Shown: one piece after another, positions 16,576 through 25,140 of the stretch
Layout of the letters: every line of letters starts with the position of its first letter
How positions within the stretch are numbered: the first letter of the stretch is position 1
Origin: Runella sp.
GTDB lineage: Bacteria; Bacteroidota; Bacteroidia; Cytophagales; Spirosomataceae
Assembly: GCA_023254175.1 (NCBI GenBank)
Contig: JALQYJ010000183.1
Span: forward strand, 1 to 64,000
Direction of reading: 5' to 3'
DNA length: 64,000 nt
Translations under genes and position numbers: made by a program
The notes under the pieces: generated by a model
Seen by the model: the letters and a program-made list of their open reading frames with translations, nothing else
Databases searched by the model: none
What the model was told of the DNA's origin: nothing

Positions 16576-17835
16576 ATGCTTCTCAACAAACGTGAGTTCC
16601 TTCAGTCTATGGCAGGTTTGGCTACTTTGAGTCAAACGCGATTAGATACGGCCTTGGCAGTTTTTCAGCATCAATCTCCGGACGAAATTGCCCAAAATGA
16701 AGATTTTTGGACGGAAGTTCGCAAAGGTTTTACCGTCACTTCCGATTTTATACATTTGGAAAATGGCTATTACGTGTTGGCGTCGGATGAAGTACTTAAT
16801 GGGTTTATTGAACACGTTCGGGGAATTAATAAAATATCTTCGCACTACATGAGAACGCGGCAATTTGATGATAAATTGGCGGTTCGGAAGCAATTAGCGG
16901 AGTTAGTGGGAGCTTCTCACGAAGAAGTCATTATTACTCGAAATACCACTGAGTCGCTGGATACTATCATTTCGGGGATTGATTGGAAAGCGGGAGACGA
17001 AGTCGTAATGGCGCTACAAGATTATGGAGCCATGATTGATATGTTTAAACAACAGGCGCGCCGCTATGGGATATTGAACAAATTTGTGTCGGTACCTAAC
17101 CACCCCGCCTCTGACGAGGAAATTGTAAAGCTTTATGAGCAAGCCATTACACCCAAAACTCGACTTTTGATGGTGTGCCATATCATCAATATTACGGGGC
17201 ATATTTTACCCATTCAAAAAATCGCTGACATGGCGCACGCCCGCGGGGTAGAGGTAATGGTCGACGGGGCTCATGCCATTGGACATTTTGATTTTAAATT
17301 GCCAGATTTGCATTGCGACTATTACGGAAGTAGCCTTCACAAATGGCTGGGGTGTCCGTTAGGGGCAGGTTTGTTGTATGTAAAGAAAGAAAAAATAAAG
17401 CAAATTTGGCCCTTGATTGGAGAAACAGGCTATCCTGACGATGATATTCGCAAACTTAATCACACGGGGACGCACCCCGTTCATACCGATTTGGCTTTGG
17501 CCGATGCTATTCGTTTTCATCAGAAAATCGGTATTCAGCGAAAAGAAGCACGTTTGCGTTATTTACAGACGTATTGGACTTCAAAAGTGCGTAATTACCC
17601 TGGAATTATTGTCAATACCCCCGCAGAACCAACTCGTCATGGAGCTATTGGAAACGTGGGTGTTGCTAAACTATCCCCTGCTGATTTGGCTAAAACGTTG
17701 ATGGAAAAGTATAAAATCTGGACAGTAGCTATCGATTATGCTAACGTACACGGAGTGAGGGTAACACCGCATTTGTTCACCACCATCCAAGAATTGGATA
17801 CTTTTGTGAAAGCTTTGATGGAATTATCCGCATAA
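16576..17835 (+). CDS. class V aminotransferase family PLP enzyme, exported
   Basis: A 419-residue enzyme of the isopenicillin-N epimerase / cysteine-desulfurase-like branch of fold type I PLP enzymes. The cofactor-binding Asp and the next conserved segment are in MVDGAHAIGHFDF (Asp230). The Schiff-base Lys is in SSLHKWLGCPLGAG (Lys256). TTESLDT near residue 127 is the phosphate-binding loop. The N-terminus (NKREFLQSMAGLATLS) resembles a Tat signal without the full twin-Arg motif. Substrate cannot be predicted. It stands alone, with a strong terminator just after the stop. Confidence 0.88.
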   Translation: MLLNKREFLQSMAGLATLSQTRLDTALAVFQHQSPDEIAQNEDFWTEVRKGFTVTSDFIHLENGYYVLASDEVLNGFIEHVRGINKISSHYMRTRQFDDKLAVRKQLAELVGASHEEVIITRNTTESLDTIISGIDWKAGDEVVMALQDYGAMIDMFKQQARRYGILNKFVSVPNHPASDEEIVKLYEQAITPKTRLLMVCHIINITGHILPIQKIADMAHARGVEVMVDGAHAIGHFDFKLPDLHCDYYGSSLHKWLGCPLGAGLLYVKKEKIKQIWPLIGETGYPDDDIRKLNHTGTHPVHTDLALADAIRFHQKIGIQRKEARLRYLQTYWTSKVRNYPGIIVNTPAEPTRHGAIGNVGVAKLSPADLAKTLMEKYKIWTVAIDYANVHGVRVTPHLFTTIQELDTFVKALMELSA

Positions 17836-17839
17836 AAAA

Positions 17840-17870
17840 AGACCTTCCAAAGGTTGAATTTGGAAGGTCT
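17840..17870. terminator. bidirectional intrinsic terminator
   Basis: Perfect 12-bp stem AGACCTTCCAAA / TTTGGAAGGTCT with a 7-base loop. An A run precedes it and a mixed A/T tract follows. It sits between the convergent aminotransferase and CHRD genes and can end both transcripts. Confidence 0.85.
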
Positions 17871-17891
17871 ATAAAAAAGTATATAAAACGA

Positions 17892-18365
17892 TTACTTGCG
17901 ACTAGCTTTCCAAGTTATGTAATCAGACATGTTTATTTGTCCACGGATTTCGCCTCCTTTGTTAGTCTCAGTATGAATGTTTACATAAAGTAAACCAGAG
18001 AAAAGAAGGTTTTCTTGTTGTTGATTCAAAGTCCAAGCACCAGAAATAGGAGAATTCAATGTGCTGCCAAAGTTGTAAACCACAGGGCCTGTTTCCCAGC
18101 TGTTTCCGCTGTGGAAGTGACCCGCAGTAGGAGTAAGGCCTGTGTAAGTAATGGTATACGTTAGTACCTTCGTTTCTTTATTGTAAACTCCATCCATGCG
18201 ACCTGATGCACTGGTAGTTACAGATGGAACTTCGTTTGCGCCTGTCAGCGTTGCTTCAAATTTGACTTCTGGGTTTGTGTGTGGACCTTTTTCACTACAG
18301 CTGACCATAACTCCCACAATCAATAGAGCGATGAAAAAGGGTAGAGCTTGCGTCAATTTCTTCAT
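17892..18365 (-). CDS. CHRD domain lipoprotein
   Basis: A 157-residue protein: lipoprotein signal ending VMVSC, then a single CHRD domain, named after chordin. The family features are the ATLTGANEVPSV opening, the central LTYTITYTGLTPTAGHFH segment and the C-terminal YVNIHTETNKGGEIRGQI. CHRD domains are small extracellular beta-folds of unknown biochemical role. It is monocistronic, between a terminator and the SH3 protein gene. Confidence 0.88.
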   Translation of the reverse strand: MKKLTQALPFFIALLIVGVMVSCSEKGPHTNPEVKFEATLTGANEVPSVTTSASGRMDGVYNKETKVLTYTITYTGLTPTAGHFHSGNSWETGPVVYNFGSTLNSPISGAWTLNQQQENLLFSGLLYVNIHTETNKGGEIRGQINMSDYITWKASRK

Positions 18366-18447
18366 GGAATTTGCTGATTTGTTTTGTTTGAATATGCAAT
18401 TATATCGTATTCCGTGTCAATATCCAATAATTGGGGAATAAATTAAA

Positions 18448-19203
18448 CTATTGAATGGTCCACACGTCTAATTTTCTAGCATAAAGTTGTTGCTCGTCAT
18501 ACCAAATTTGTAACCATTCATCGCTTTGACTTAAAACGATTACTTTGTTTCCTTTTCGAATGGCACGTTTAACGGGAGCTGCCGACGAAGGCGAGTCGCG
18601 AAGGTAAGCTGTATCTTTGTTAATGATGCCAATTTGATAAAAATCAGGTAGGTTTAACAATAATAGCAAAGTACTTAAATACAACATAACTATCCAAGTA
18701 TGACGGCGGCGAATGAATTCGTTATGGCGTTTTTTTTGCACTAAAATCACAAATGCGTACAATCCTACAATCAACAAAAAGAGTGTAAAATACAGTGAGT
18801 ATTTTCTAAAAAAAAGAAAAATAAAGCTAAAATCGTCTACTTCGTACCCTGCTAAATTATAGCTTGCGGCGGTTTCAGTGATTTTGTTGAGTACAGTTTG
18901 CCGAGGCTGCTGGTTGTAAATCATACTTAAGTAGTACAATTCACGAGCATAGTCGTTTTTTTCTTCATTGATGTAAGCGAGTTTATAATAAATAGGGATT
19001 GGAGTGAGCGTCGAATTTTTAAAATCCGCTAAATATTTTTCATACAACACCTCGGCCTCTTTGTGTTTTCCATTTAAGAATAACGAGTCTACTTTTCGTA
19101 GATTCACTTGTGCGTGGCTCGTATAACTGAAAATACAGCTAATAATTACCCAGAGGGTAATGTATCTAAAAGTAAAATTTACTATTTTTATAAAACGTTT
19201 CAC
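18448..19203 (-). CDS. TPR-like membrane protein with C-terminal SH3 domain
   Basis: A 251-residue protein. After a signal peptide (to about residue 31), an alpha-helical region with a TPR-like repeat follows (VDSLFLNGKHKEAEVLYEKYL). Two transmembrane helices come next (about 129-152 and 168-186), then a bacterial SH3 domain at the C-terminus (AYLRDSPSSAAPVKRAIRKG and DEWLQIWY). This order resembles BatE-like proteins of the aerotolerance cluster, but no other bat genes are present. It starts 12 bases after the SDR stop, so the two are co-transcribed. Role unknown, probably envelope-related. Confidence 0.75.
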   Translation of the reverse strand: MKRFIKIVNFTFRYITLWVIISCIFSYTSHAQVNLRKVDSLFLNGKHKEAEVLYEKYLADFKNSTLTPIPIYYKLAYINEEKNDYARELYYLSMIYNQQPRQTVLNKITETAASYNLAGYEVDDFSFIFLFFRKYSLYFTLFLLIVGLYAFVILVQKKRHNEFIRRRHTWIVMLYLSTLLLLLNLPDFYQIGIINKDTAYLRDSPSSAAPVKRAIRKGNKVIVLSQSDEWLQIWYDEQQLYARKLDVWTIQ

Positions 19204-19215
19204 ACTGCTTAATAA

Positions 19216-19989
19216 TTAGTTATTTAATTTAACAAACCCTCCGTCAATTAAGTAGTCGCAGCCAGTAATAAACCCTGCTTCGTCCGAACAAAGATAAAGT
19301 GCTAATCCTGCAATTTCTTCAGGTTTGGCCATACGTCCTATCGGCTGTGATTTTGAGAGTTTTTCAAACATCTCGGCTTCTTTGCCAGGGTAGTTTTTAG
19401 CAATGAATCCATCCACAAACGGGGTGTGAACTCGCGCAGGTGAGATACAGTTACAGCGAATGTTGTCGTTTAAATAATCTTTAGCTACGGATAGGGTCAT
19501 GGCAATAACTGCCCCTTTGCTCGTAGAATAGACAAAACGGTCAGGAATACCCACCGTACCTGCGATAGAAGCAGTATTCAAAATGACCCCACCATCTTTG
19601 CTTTGGTAATGTGGAATGATAGAATAAAGACAATTATACATTCCTTTAACGTTGACATTCATTACTCTTTCAAAGTCGGTTTCGGAAGTGGTATGAGCTT
19701 TGCCTATGTGCGCCACTCCAGCGTTGTTAACCAAAATGTCAATGGGGTGTTTTTCGATGATGGCTTGCATAGTGCTAACTACCTCGGCTTGTTTTGAAAC
19801 ATCAACGGCGTGAGCTTCGGCCTGAAATCCTTGTTGAGCTAACTCTTCTGCAACACTCTGGGCGAGGGTTTGGTTGAGTTCAAGAATGTGGACATAGGCT
19901 CCTTGTTTGGCAAACAACTGACTGATTGCAAGTCCGATGCCGCTGGCACCACCCGTTACGATAGCTACTTTATTGGTGAGGGTAAACAT
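19216..19989 (-). CDS. short-chain dehydrogenase/reductase (classical SDR)
   Basis: A 257-residue classical SDR. The NAD(P)-binding TGGASGIG is at residues 12-19, the NNAG motif around 88, and the active-site Ser and Tyr/Lys are in NTASIAGTVG and YSTSKGA. An ILELNQ stretch after the second strand, with an acidic residue, favours NAD over NADP. The C-terminus DYLIDGGFVKLNN is typical. Substrate unknown. Similar enzymes act on sugar acids and fucose-derived lactones, but nothing around this gene supports a specific choice. Confidence 0.9.
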   Translation of the reverse strand: MFTLTNKVAIVTGGASGIGLAISQLFAKQGAYVHILELNQTLAQSVAEELAQQGFQAEAHAVDVSKQAEVVSTMQAIIEKHPIDILVNNAGVAHIGKAHTTSETDFERVMNVNVKGMYNCLYSIIPHYQSKDGGVILNTASIAGTVGIPDRFVYSTSKGAVIAMTLSVAKDYLNDNIRCNCISPARVHTPFVDGFIAKNYPGKEAEMFEKLSKSQPIGRMAKPEEIAGLALYLCSDEAGFITGCDYLIDGGFVKLNN

Positions 19990-20032
19990 GAAAATAGAAA
20001 TGTGTCGTTATAGATAATAATCATTTGTGGGG

Positions 20033-20040
20033 CAAAAATA
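20033..20040 (-). promoter_or_regulatory. candidate -7 promoter element for the SDR operon
   Basis: On the minus strand this reads TATTTTTG, matching TAnnTTTG, 44 bases before the SDR start codon. No clear -33 TTTG is present. Confidence 0.35.
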
Positions 20041-20190
20041 CCTTGATTTTACCGAAAAGGCGTATATTTTAGCAGCATTTTTCGAGAAAAAGGAGAATGC
20101 AGGCTGTCAAATTTTCTTTTTGATTCATCGGTATATTAATTAATCGTTTAACATACCAGATTGAAGGCACAAGCCTATATAAATTAATGT

Positions 20191-21072
20191 ATGAATAAGA
20201 GTTTAAAAGTAACATGGAACCTTTGCCACGTACGTTTGGCTATTTTTTTGATGTCAATAGGCTTTTGGGGTTGCCAAAGCGAGACCTTGGCGCCATTAAT
20301 TGACGAACCCATTATTGCTTATAAAGACTTGTATGATCAGTCGTATGGAACAGACCCTCTCCAACGATACGACATTCACTACCCCGAAAATGCGGCAGGG
20401 AAACCTTCCGAAGTATTGATATTACTGCATGGTGGTGCTTGGTCGGGAGGGGATAAGTCGTTTTTGGCACCTAGCATAACACAATTGAAAAATGCGAAAA
20501 AAAATATAACCATCGTCAATGCGAATTACCGAGTGACGAGTAAGGAGGGGGTTGGGCTAAGTGAACAGCTCGACGATATTCAGAAGCTTGTTGTTCACTT
20601 AAAACAAAAAGGGGCTGATTTTCAGATGAACGAATCTTCGTTTGTGATTGGGGGCGTAAGTGCTGGAGGGCACTTGGCAATGCAATACAGCTACACACAT
20701 CTTACCGAAGGAGTAAGGGCGGTAGTTGGTATTGTTGCCCCAACTGACCTCACCTCGACGTCCTTGCGAGAGGCTGGGCTTGAAAGCGCCATAGTTCAGT
20801 TAATTGGGAAATCGTACCAAGAGGCTCCTCTTGATTTTTTGTACGCAAGTCCGCTCAATTCAATGACTCCCAAGGCACCTACAACCATACTCTTTTATGG
20901 TGGACAAGATAAGGTGGTTACTCCCGAACAAAGAGTGTTGACGGAAGCCAAATTAATTCTTTACAGAATTAAACACAAAGTCTATTTCTACCCCGAGCAA
21001 ACGCATGATTTTTCGGCGGAACTATTGGCCGATAAGTTGATTGATGTATTTCGGGGAAGGTATTACTATTAA
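20191..21072 (+). CDS. alpha/beta hydrolase lipoprotein (carboxylesterase-like)
   Basis: A 293-residue lipoprotein (signal ending FWGC). It is an alpha/beta hydrolase of the esterase/lipase HGG type: oxyanion motif LLHGGAW, nucleophile elbow GGVSAGGH, acid region GGQDKVVTP and His in QTHDFSAE. All triad positions are present. Substrates are probably small esters such as acetylated sugars, but this is inference. It is convergent with the T9SS cargo gene and has no operon partner. Confidence 0.88.
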   Translation: MNKSLKVTWNLCHVRLAIFLMSIGFWGCQSETLAPLIDEPIIAYKDLYDQSYGTDPLQRYDIHYPENAAGKPSEVLILLHGGAWSGGDKSFLAPSITQLKNAKKNITIVNANYRVTSKEGVGLSEQLDDIQKLVVHLKQKGADFQMNESSFVIGGVSAGGHLAMQYSYTHLTEGVRAVVGIVAPTDLTSTSLREAGLESAIVQLIGKSYQEAPLDFLYASPLNSMTPKAPTTILFYGGQDKVVTPEQRVLTEAKLILYRIKHKVYFYPEQTHDFSAELLADKLIDVFRGRYYY

Positions 21073-21088
21073 ATGACGCTGAGATTTT

Positions 21089-23323
21089 TTACTTGATGAC
21101 GGTCAACGTCCCTTTAATGGTCTGATTAGAGAATTTGAGGCCGTAATAGTATTGTCCCGAAGGTATTCCTTCTCCGCACCATTTAAATTTAGTATCGGGC
21201 GAGGTGAAAACCAGTTTTCCCCAACGATTAAAAACTTCTACTTTTTCAAATTGTGGCCCACAGGCAAGGCTCGAAATACCGTCGATGAAGAAACAATCGT
21301 TTTTGCCATCTTCATTGGGTGTAATGACATTGGGGACATTTTGTTCAATGTTGTTGGCGGTCGGTAGATTTTTTAGACGCATCCGTACGGCAAGCGTATC
21401 GGTTTTGTTAGGACTACAACTATTGTCTTCGGTAATAAAATTAACAACCACCTCTTTACCAGCCATTTGGGCATAATCGGCGCAGGTAGGTTTCCATTCA
21501 AACCGTGAAGTAAGGCGGGGATTGCCCGTTTTGTCGTCAAACTTCATTTGGTATTGTGAAAGAGTAAATCCTTTGCCCTGGGCATACAGCTTTAATTGGT
21601 CAGTTTTGTCGGCATCATCGGAATAGACATCAAATCTAACCATTCCACCACCGTCGGTAGTAGGTAATGGTACTTCCAGAACGCTGGTGGAGGTAAGACT
21701 TGTTGAAACTTTGGGTTTGTTGTTGGGTAAAGCCGAGGCTTGCAGCCGTACTGTTACGGTGTCTTTTACTTGTCGATTACAAGCTACATCTGTCACAATA
21801 AAATCCACAATGTATTCTTGTCCCGTGGCGCTACAAGGTGGTGTCCAAGTAAACGGTTGTATAACAGAGCCTTTTCCTATGGCATTGTTGAATGTCATGC
21901 CTACCTGATTGAGCTGAAACCCACGTCCACGCGCTTCCAATACCAAATCATCGTTGTCTTTGTTGATTCCTGTGACTTTAAAGTTTAACGTGGTTCCCTG
22001 CGGTATCGAGGCTCGATTATTGGTGAGGTCAGTAGTGACGTCGGGGTTATTATTAAGGGCACCTTCTATAAACACTCTAATTCGTAGCGTATCAAGTAAT
22101 GGCTGAGGACACCCATCATCGGCCACTATGACGTCGACTATGACGGGTTGGTTATTTAGACTTTCGACGCATTTTTCAAAGCAAATTTGGGTTTTTAGGG
22201 TATCGTTGGTGCTTTTTGTAACATAAGTAAGAGGATTAGCTGATACGCTGCCATCGTCAAAATTGAGTCCAATAGTTTTGATGGAAAGACGTTGGTTAGG
22301 GTCGCGGTCGGTGATGAGTACCTCCAAACACTTCTTTTGGTCACGTTTAATGAGAAGAGTTTGGCCTTCTTTATAAAAAGTTGATTTACCTGCTTCCCGA
22401 TAAAGAGCTACTGGAGAAAAATTTTCGGGGCAGTCAACCACCTTCAATTGAAACTCTCGTCGTACGGCTCCAATGCGAACGCCCTTGCGGTATTCTTCCA
22501 CCAAAACTGCAAAAACGTACAAACCAGCCTTGTTGGTAGTGACGTTGAGCATCCCTGTTTGTCGATTGATACGGAGAGGTACAGGGCCAGGAATCATGGC
22601 TTGGTCGGTAATACCCGCTGCCCAAGTTACCTGAGGATAGCCACTACTTCCTCGCGCGATGGGTTCGGGGTTGCTGGCACTGGCAAACCCCGCCCAAGGC
22701 CGTGTCAATGAATAGACTAAGCTATCTCCATCGGGGTCTTTGCCGCTAAAATCGAAATTGAAAGGTCGGTTTAGGCAAATGTAGTCGCCTTTCAATTCGT
22801 CAAAACGAGGGGAAGAGTTTGTATAAGTTTGTCCGTTTTGTACAAGAGCAGGGAATTCGGTGTAGAAGGTTTCGCCCGTGTTAGAAGGATTGACAATGTT
22901 AGTAATAATCCCGTTTCTACAGCAACGTTCCCAAACAATATAGTAACCAGCAGGGTCGGCAAAGTTTTGCGAATTGACAATAATTTCGCTTGAATAACGA
23001 ATGAATAGCGTACGCAAGTCTGTATTTAATGCACCACAAGTGGGGTTGGTGTAATTAATAAGCCGCCGACTCGTTTGGGGAAGCAGAATACTCCCCATAT
23101 TGGCATTGTCAGATTTTCGGAAAAAGTACAACGTAATCGTTTGTGTTTCTGCAGCAGGACGCCCGTTAGCTTGGTCAAAATAGAAATTTAACCCTACGTA
23201 GTAGCGGTTTGCTGCTCGGTTGATTGGGTAGAACTCGATTTCGCCTCCCACAATGTGCGACGCCCACGAAAGGCTCGGCACAATCATAAAAAACCACAGT
23301 GTGCGAAGTAGAATTTTTTTCAT
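21089..23323 (-). CDS. T9SS type B cargo protein, gliding-motility-associated C-terminal domain
   Basis: A 744-residue secreted protein. The signal peptide ends in WASH, and the mature N-terminus ASHIVGGEIEFYPI is typical of a large Bacteroidota surface-protein group. Several Ig- or cadherin-like beta-domains follow, two of them near-parallel in layout (GKGSVIQPFTWTPPC and NPRLTSRFEWKPTC). The end is a CHU_C-type domain: PNVITPNEDGKNDCF, VEVFNRWGKLVFTS, IPSGQYYYGL, used for type IX secretion and surface attachment. Probably an adhesin-like surface protein. Confidence 0.88.
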   Translation of the reverse strand: MKKILLRTLWFFMIVPSLSWASHIVGGEIEFYPINRAANRYYVGLNFYFDQANGRPAAETQTITLYFFRKSDNANMGSILLPQTSRRLINYTNPTCGALNTDLRTLFIRYSSEIIVNSQNFADPAGYYIVWERCCRNGIITNIVNPSNTGETFYTEFPALVQNGQTYTNSSPRFDELKGDYICLNRPFNFDFSGKDPDGDSLVYSLTRPWAGFASASNPEPIARGSSGYPQVTWAAGITDQAMIPGPVPLRINRQTGMLNVTTNKAGLYVFAVLVEEYRKGVRIGAVRREFQLKVVDCPENFSPVALYREAGKSTFYKEGQTLLIKRDQKKCLEVLITDRDPNQRLSIKTIGLNFDDGSVSANPLTYVTKSTNDTLKTQICFEKCVESLNNQPVIVDVIVADDGCPQPLLDTLRIRVFIEGALNNNPDVTTDLTNNRASIPQGTTLNFKVTGINKDNDDLVLEARGRGFQLNQVGMTFNNAIGKGSVIQPFTWTPPCSATGQEYIVDFIVTDVACNRQVKDTVTVRLQASALPNNKPKVSTSLTSTSVLEVPLPTTDGGGMVRFDVYSDDADKTDQLKLYAQGKGFTLSQYQMKFDDKTGNPRLTSRFEWKPTCADYAQMAGKEVVVNFITEDNSCSPNKTDTLAVRMRLKNLPTANNIEQNVPNVITPNEDGKNDCFFIDGISSLACGPQFEKVEVFNRWGKLVFTSPDTKFKWCGEGIPSGQYYYGLKFSNQTIKGTLTVIK

Positions 23324-23526
23324 TTGGTTTTAGGGCTAAACTTCTCGTTGTACTTTTGTCGCGGTACTTTCAATTAATTGTTCAAACTTTAGGTAGCTAC
23401 GCAGGAAAATTCTTTTGCGTTGCTTAAACAAAACGATAAAAAAAATCGCACAAAAGCCAATACACTTGCAGAACTTGATGATTAAGTTAGTTAAATGGCC
23501 GATTTGGCGAGGAGGGTTGTTTCAAA

Positions 23527-24939
23527 ATGAAAAATTACAAAAAAAATAGACAAGTTGTAGAAAATCTACTCATTGAGGATTTTGCTGCCGAAGGCAAGTG
23601 TATTGCCAAATACAACGGGGCCGTGGTATTTATTGAAGGAAGTGCTGCCCCTGGCGATGTGGTGGATGTTGAAATCTTAGCATTTAAGAAAAAGAAGTTT
23701 TACGAGGCAAGGGTGTTGAATACTCACTCATTGTCAGGCAAACGAGCAACCCCCTTTTGCAGTTATTTCGGAACGTGCGGTGGATGTAAGTGGCAGCACA
23801 TTAAATATGAAGAGCAACTTCAGTTTAAATGGCAGCAAGTGAGCGACCATTTACACCGAATTGCCAAAGTGCAATTGCCCGAAATCGAGCCCATTGTTCC
23901 GTCTAAAGAGACGACTTTTTATCGAAACAAATTAGAGTTTACTTTCTCGAATTTCCGTTGGTTCACGCTGGAAGAAATTGGAGATGGTACAGAGCTTGAC
24001 CGCGATGCACTAGGTTTTCATATTCCGAAGCGTTTTGACCGAATTTTGGACATTGATAAATGTTATTTACAACCCGACCCCTCCAATCAGATTCGTAATG
24101 AACTTAAGGCGTTTTCGAAGTCGAAAGGGTTTCGGTTTTATGACCAAAGAAACAACGTCGGTTTTATGCGCAATGTGATTCTACGTACTGCTAACACGGG
24201 CGACGTGATGGTGATTGTGCAGTTTGCTGAACCCAATCAGGAAGATATTGATGCAACGATGGAGTTTTTGAAGGAACGTTTTCCTGAAATCACGTCCCTT
24301 CAATATATTATCAATACGAAAGGAAACGATTCGTACTATGACCAAACAGCGATTTTGTACGCAGGAAAACCCTACATAGAAGAGCGTATGGAGAATTTGA
24401 CTTTCCGAGTGGGTCCCAAATCGTTTTACCAAACCAATTCAGAGCAGGCGTATGAATTGTACAAAGTAGCTCGCGAATTTGCGGGTTTGACCGGTAATGA
24501 GCACGTTTATGATTTGTACACTGGTACAGGAACTATTGCCAATTTCGTGGCGCATCAAGCAAAGTCAGTTGTGGGAGTGGAGTATGTCGCAGATGCCATC
24601 GAAGATGCCAAAATAAATGCTCAAATCAATGGAATTACCAATGCGCGTTTTTACGCGGGCGATATGAAAAACGTACTCAACGAGGAGTTTATCCAAGAAA
24701 ATGGCCAACCAGACGTAGTAATTACTGACCCGCCACGGGCAGGGATGGACGAGCCTGTGGTGCGTACACTATTGAGAATGGAACCGACCAAAATTGTATA
24801 TGTGAGCTGTAACTCAGCCACTCAAGCGCGCGATATTGCGTGGTTGGATGAAAAGTACACGGTCACCAAAGTGCGCCCCGTTGACATGTTCCCGCACACG
24901 CATCACGTGGAAAATGTGGTGTTGTTGGAGAGGAGGTAG
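23527..24939 (+). CDS. rlmD: 23S rRNA (uracil-5-)-methyltransferase RlmD
   Basis: A 470-residue RNA m5U methyltransferase using S-adenosylmethionine. An N-terminal TRAM domain (to about residue 68) is followed by an iron-sulfur motif CX5CX2C (Cys78, Cys84, Cys87 in CSYFGTCGGC), with a fourth Cys near residue 180 (DIDKCYL). The SAM-binding motif is in VYDLYTGTGTIANF. Motif DPPRAGMDEPV and the catalytic Cys in VSCNSATQARD come near the C-terminus, which ends HTHHVENVVLLERR. The length is normal. Orthology within the RlmD/RumA family is assumed from the TRAM and cluster motifs. Confidence 0.93.
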   Translation: MKNYKKNRQVVENLLIEDFAAEGKCIAKYNGAVVFIEGSAAPGDVVDVEILAFKKKKFYEARVLNTHSLSGKRATPFCSYFGTCGGCKWQHIKYEEQLQFKWQQVSDHLHRIAKVQLPEIEPIVPSKETTFYRNKLEFTFSNFRWFTLEEIGDGTELDRDALGFHIPKRFDRILDIDKCYLQPDPSNQIRNELKAFSKSKGFRFYDQRNNVGFMRNVILRTANTGDVMVIVQFAEPNQEDIDATMEFLKERFPEITSLQYIINTKGNDSYYDQTAILYAGKPYIEERMENLTFRVGPKSFYQTNSEQAYELYKVAREFAGLTGNEHVYDLYTGTGTIANFVAHQAKSVVGVEYVADAIEDAKINAQINGITNARFYAGDMKNVLNEEFIQENGQPDVVITDPPRAGMDEPVVRTLLRMEPTKIVYVSCNSATQARDIAWLDEKYTVTKVRPVDMFPHTHHVENVVLLERR

Positions 24940-24948
24940 GAGTATAGA

Positions 24949-24974
24949 GCCAATTGTTAGATTGGCCATTTTTT
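24949..24974 (+). terminator. intrinsic terminator after rlmD
   Basis: Stem GCCAAT / ATTGGC (24949-24954 and 24961-24966) with a 6-base loop, followed by CA and six T. It begins ten bases after the rlmD stop. Confidence 0.75.
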
Positions 24975-25047
24975 ATCTTTTAGATACTCATTATAAATAA
25001 TTATAATCCGTTAAATACCGTTATGTAGTGTTGTCCGTAGCCGACCG

Positions 25048-25140
25048 TTATTTATTTTTCTGCTTGATTTCTTCCAATTGCAGTTTGATATCAGGTTGTT
25101 GCTTGGCAATATAGGGAAAGAAATATTTGTTGTTGGAATA
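25048..25140 (-). other. in-frame coding-like tail after the sulfatase stop codon
   Basis: Directly after the TAA of the sulfatase (25141-25143), the same frame stays open for 30 codons to a second TAA at 25048-25050. It reads YSNNKYFFPYIAKQQPDI and continues with a charged, helix-like end. The composition looks coding. It may be a former C-terminal extension cut off by a nonsense mutation, or the remnant of another gene. Confidence 0.4.

Noticed and set aside
19216-19989. Fucose-pathway dehydrogenase working with the PUL
   Set aside because: The SDR is 5 kb from the nearest PUL gene, in a different operon, and no fucose-pathway partner is adjacent.
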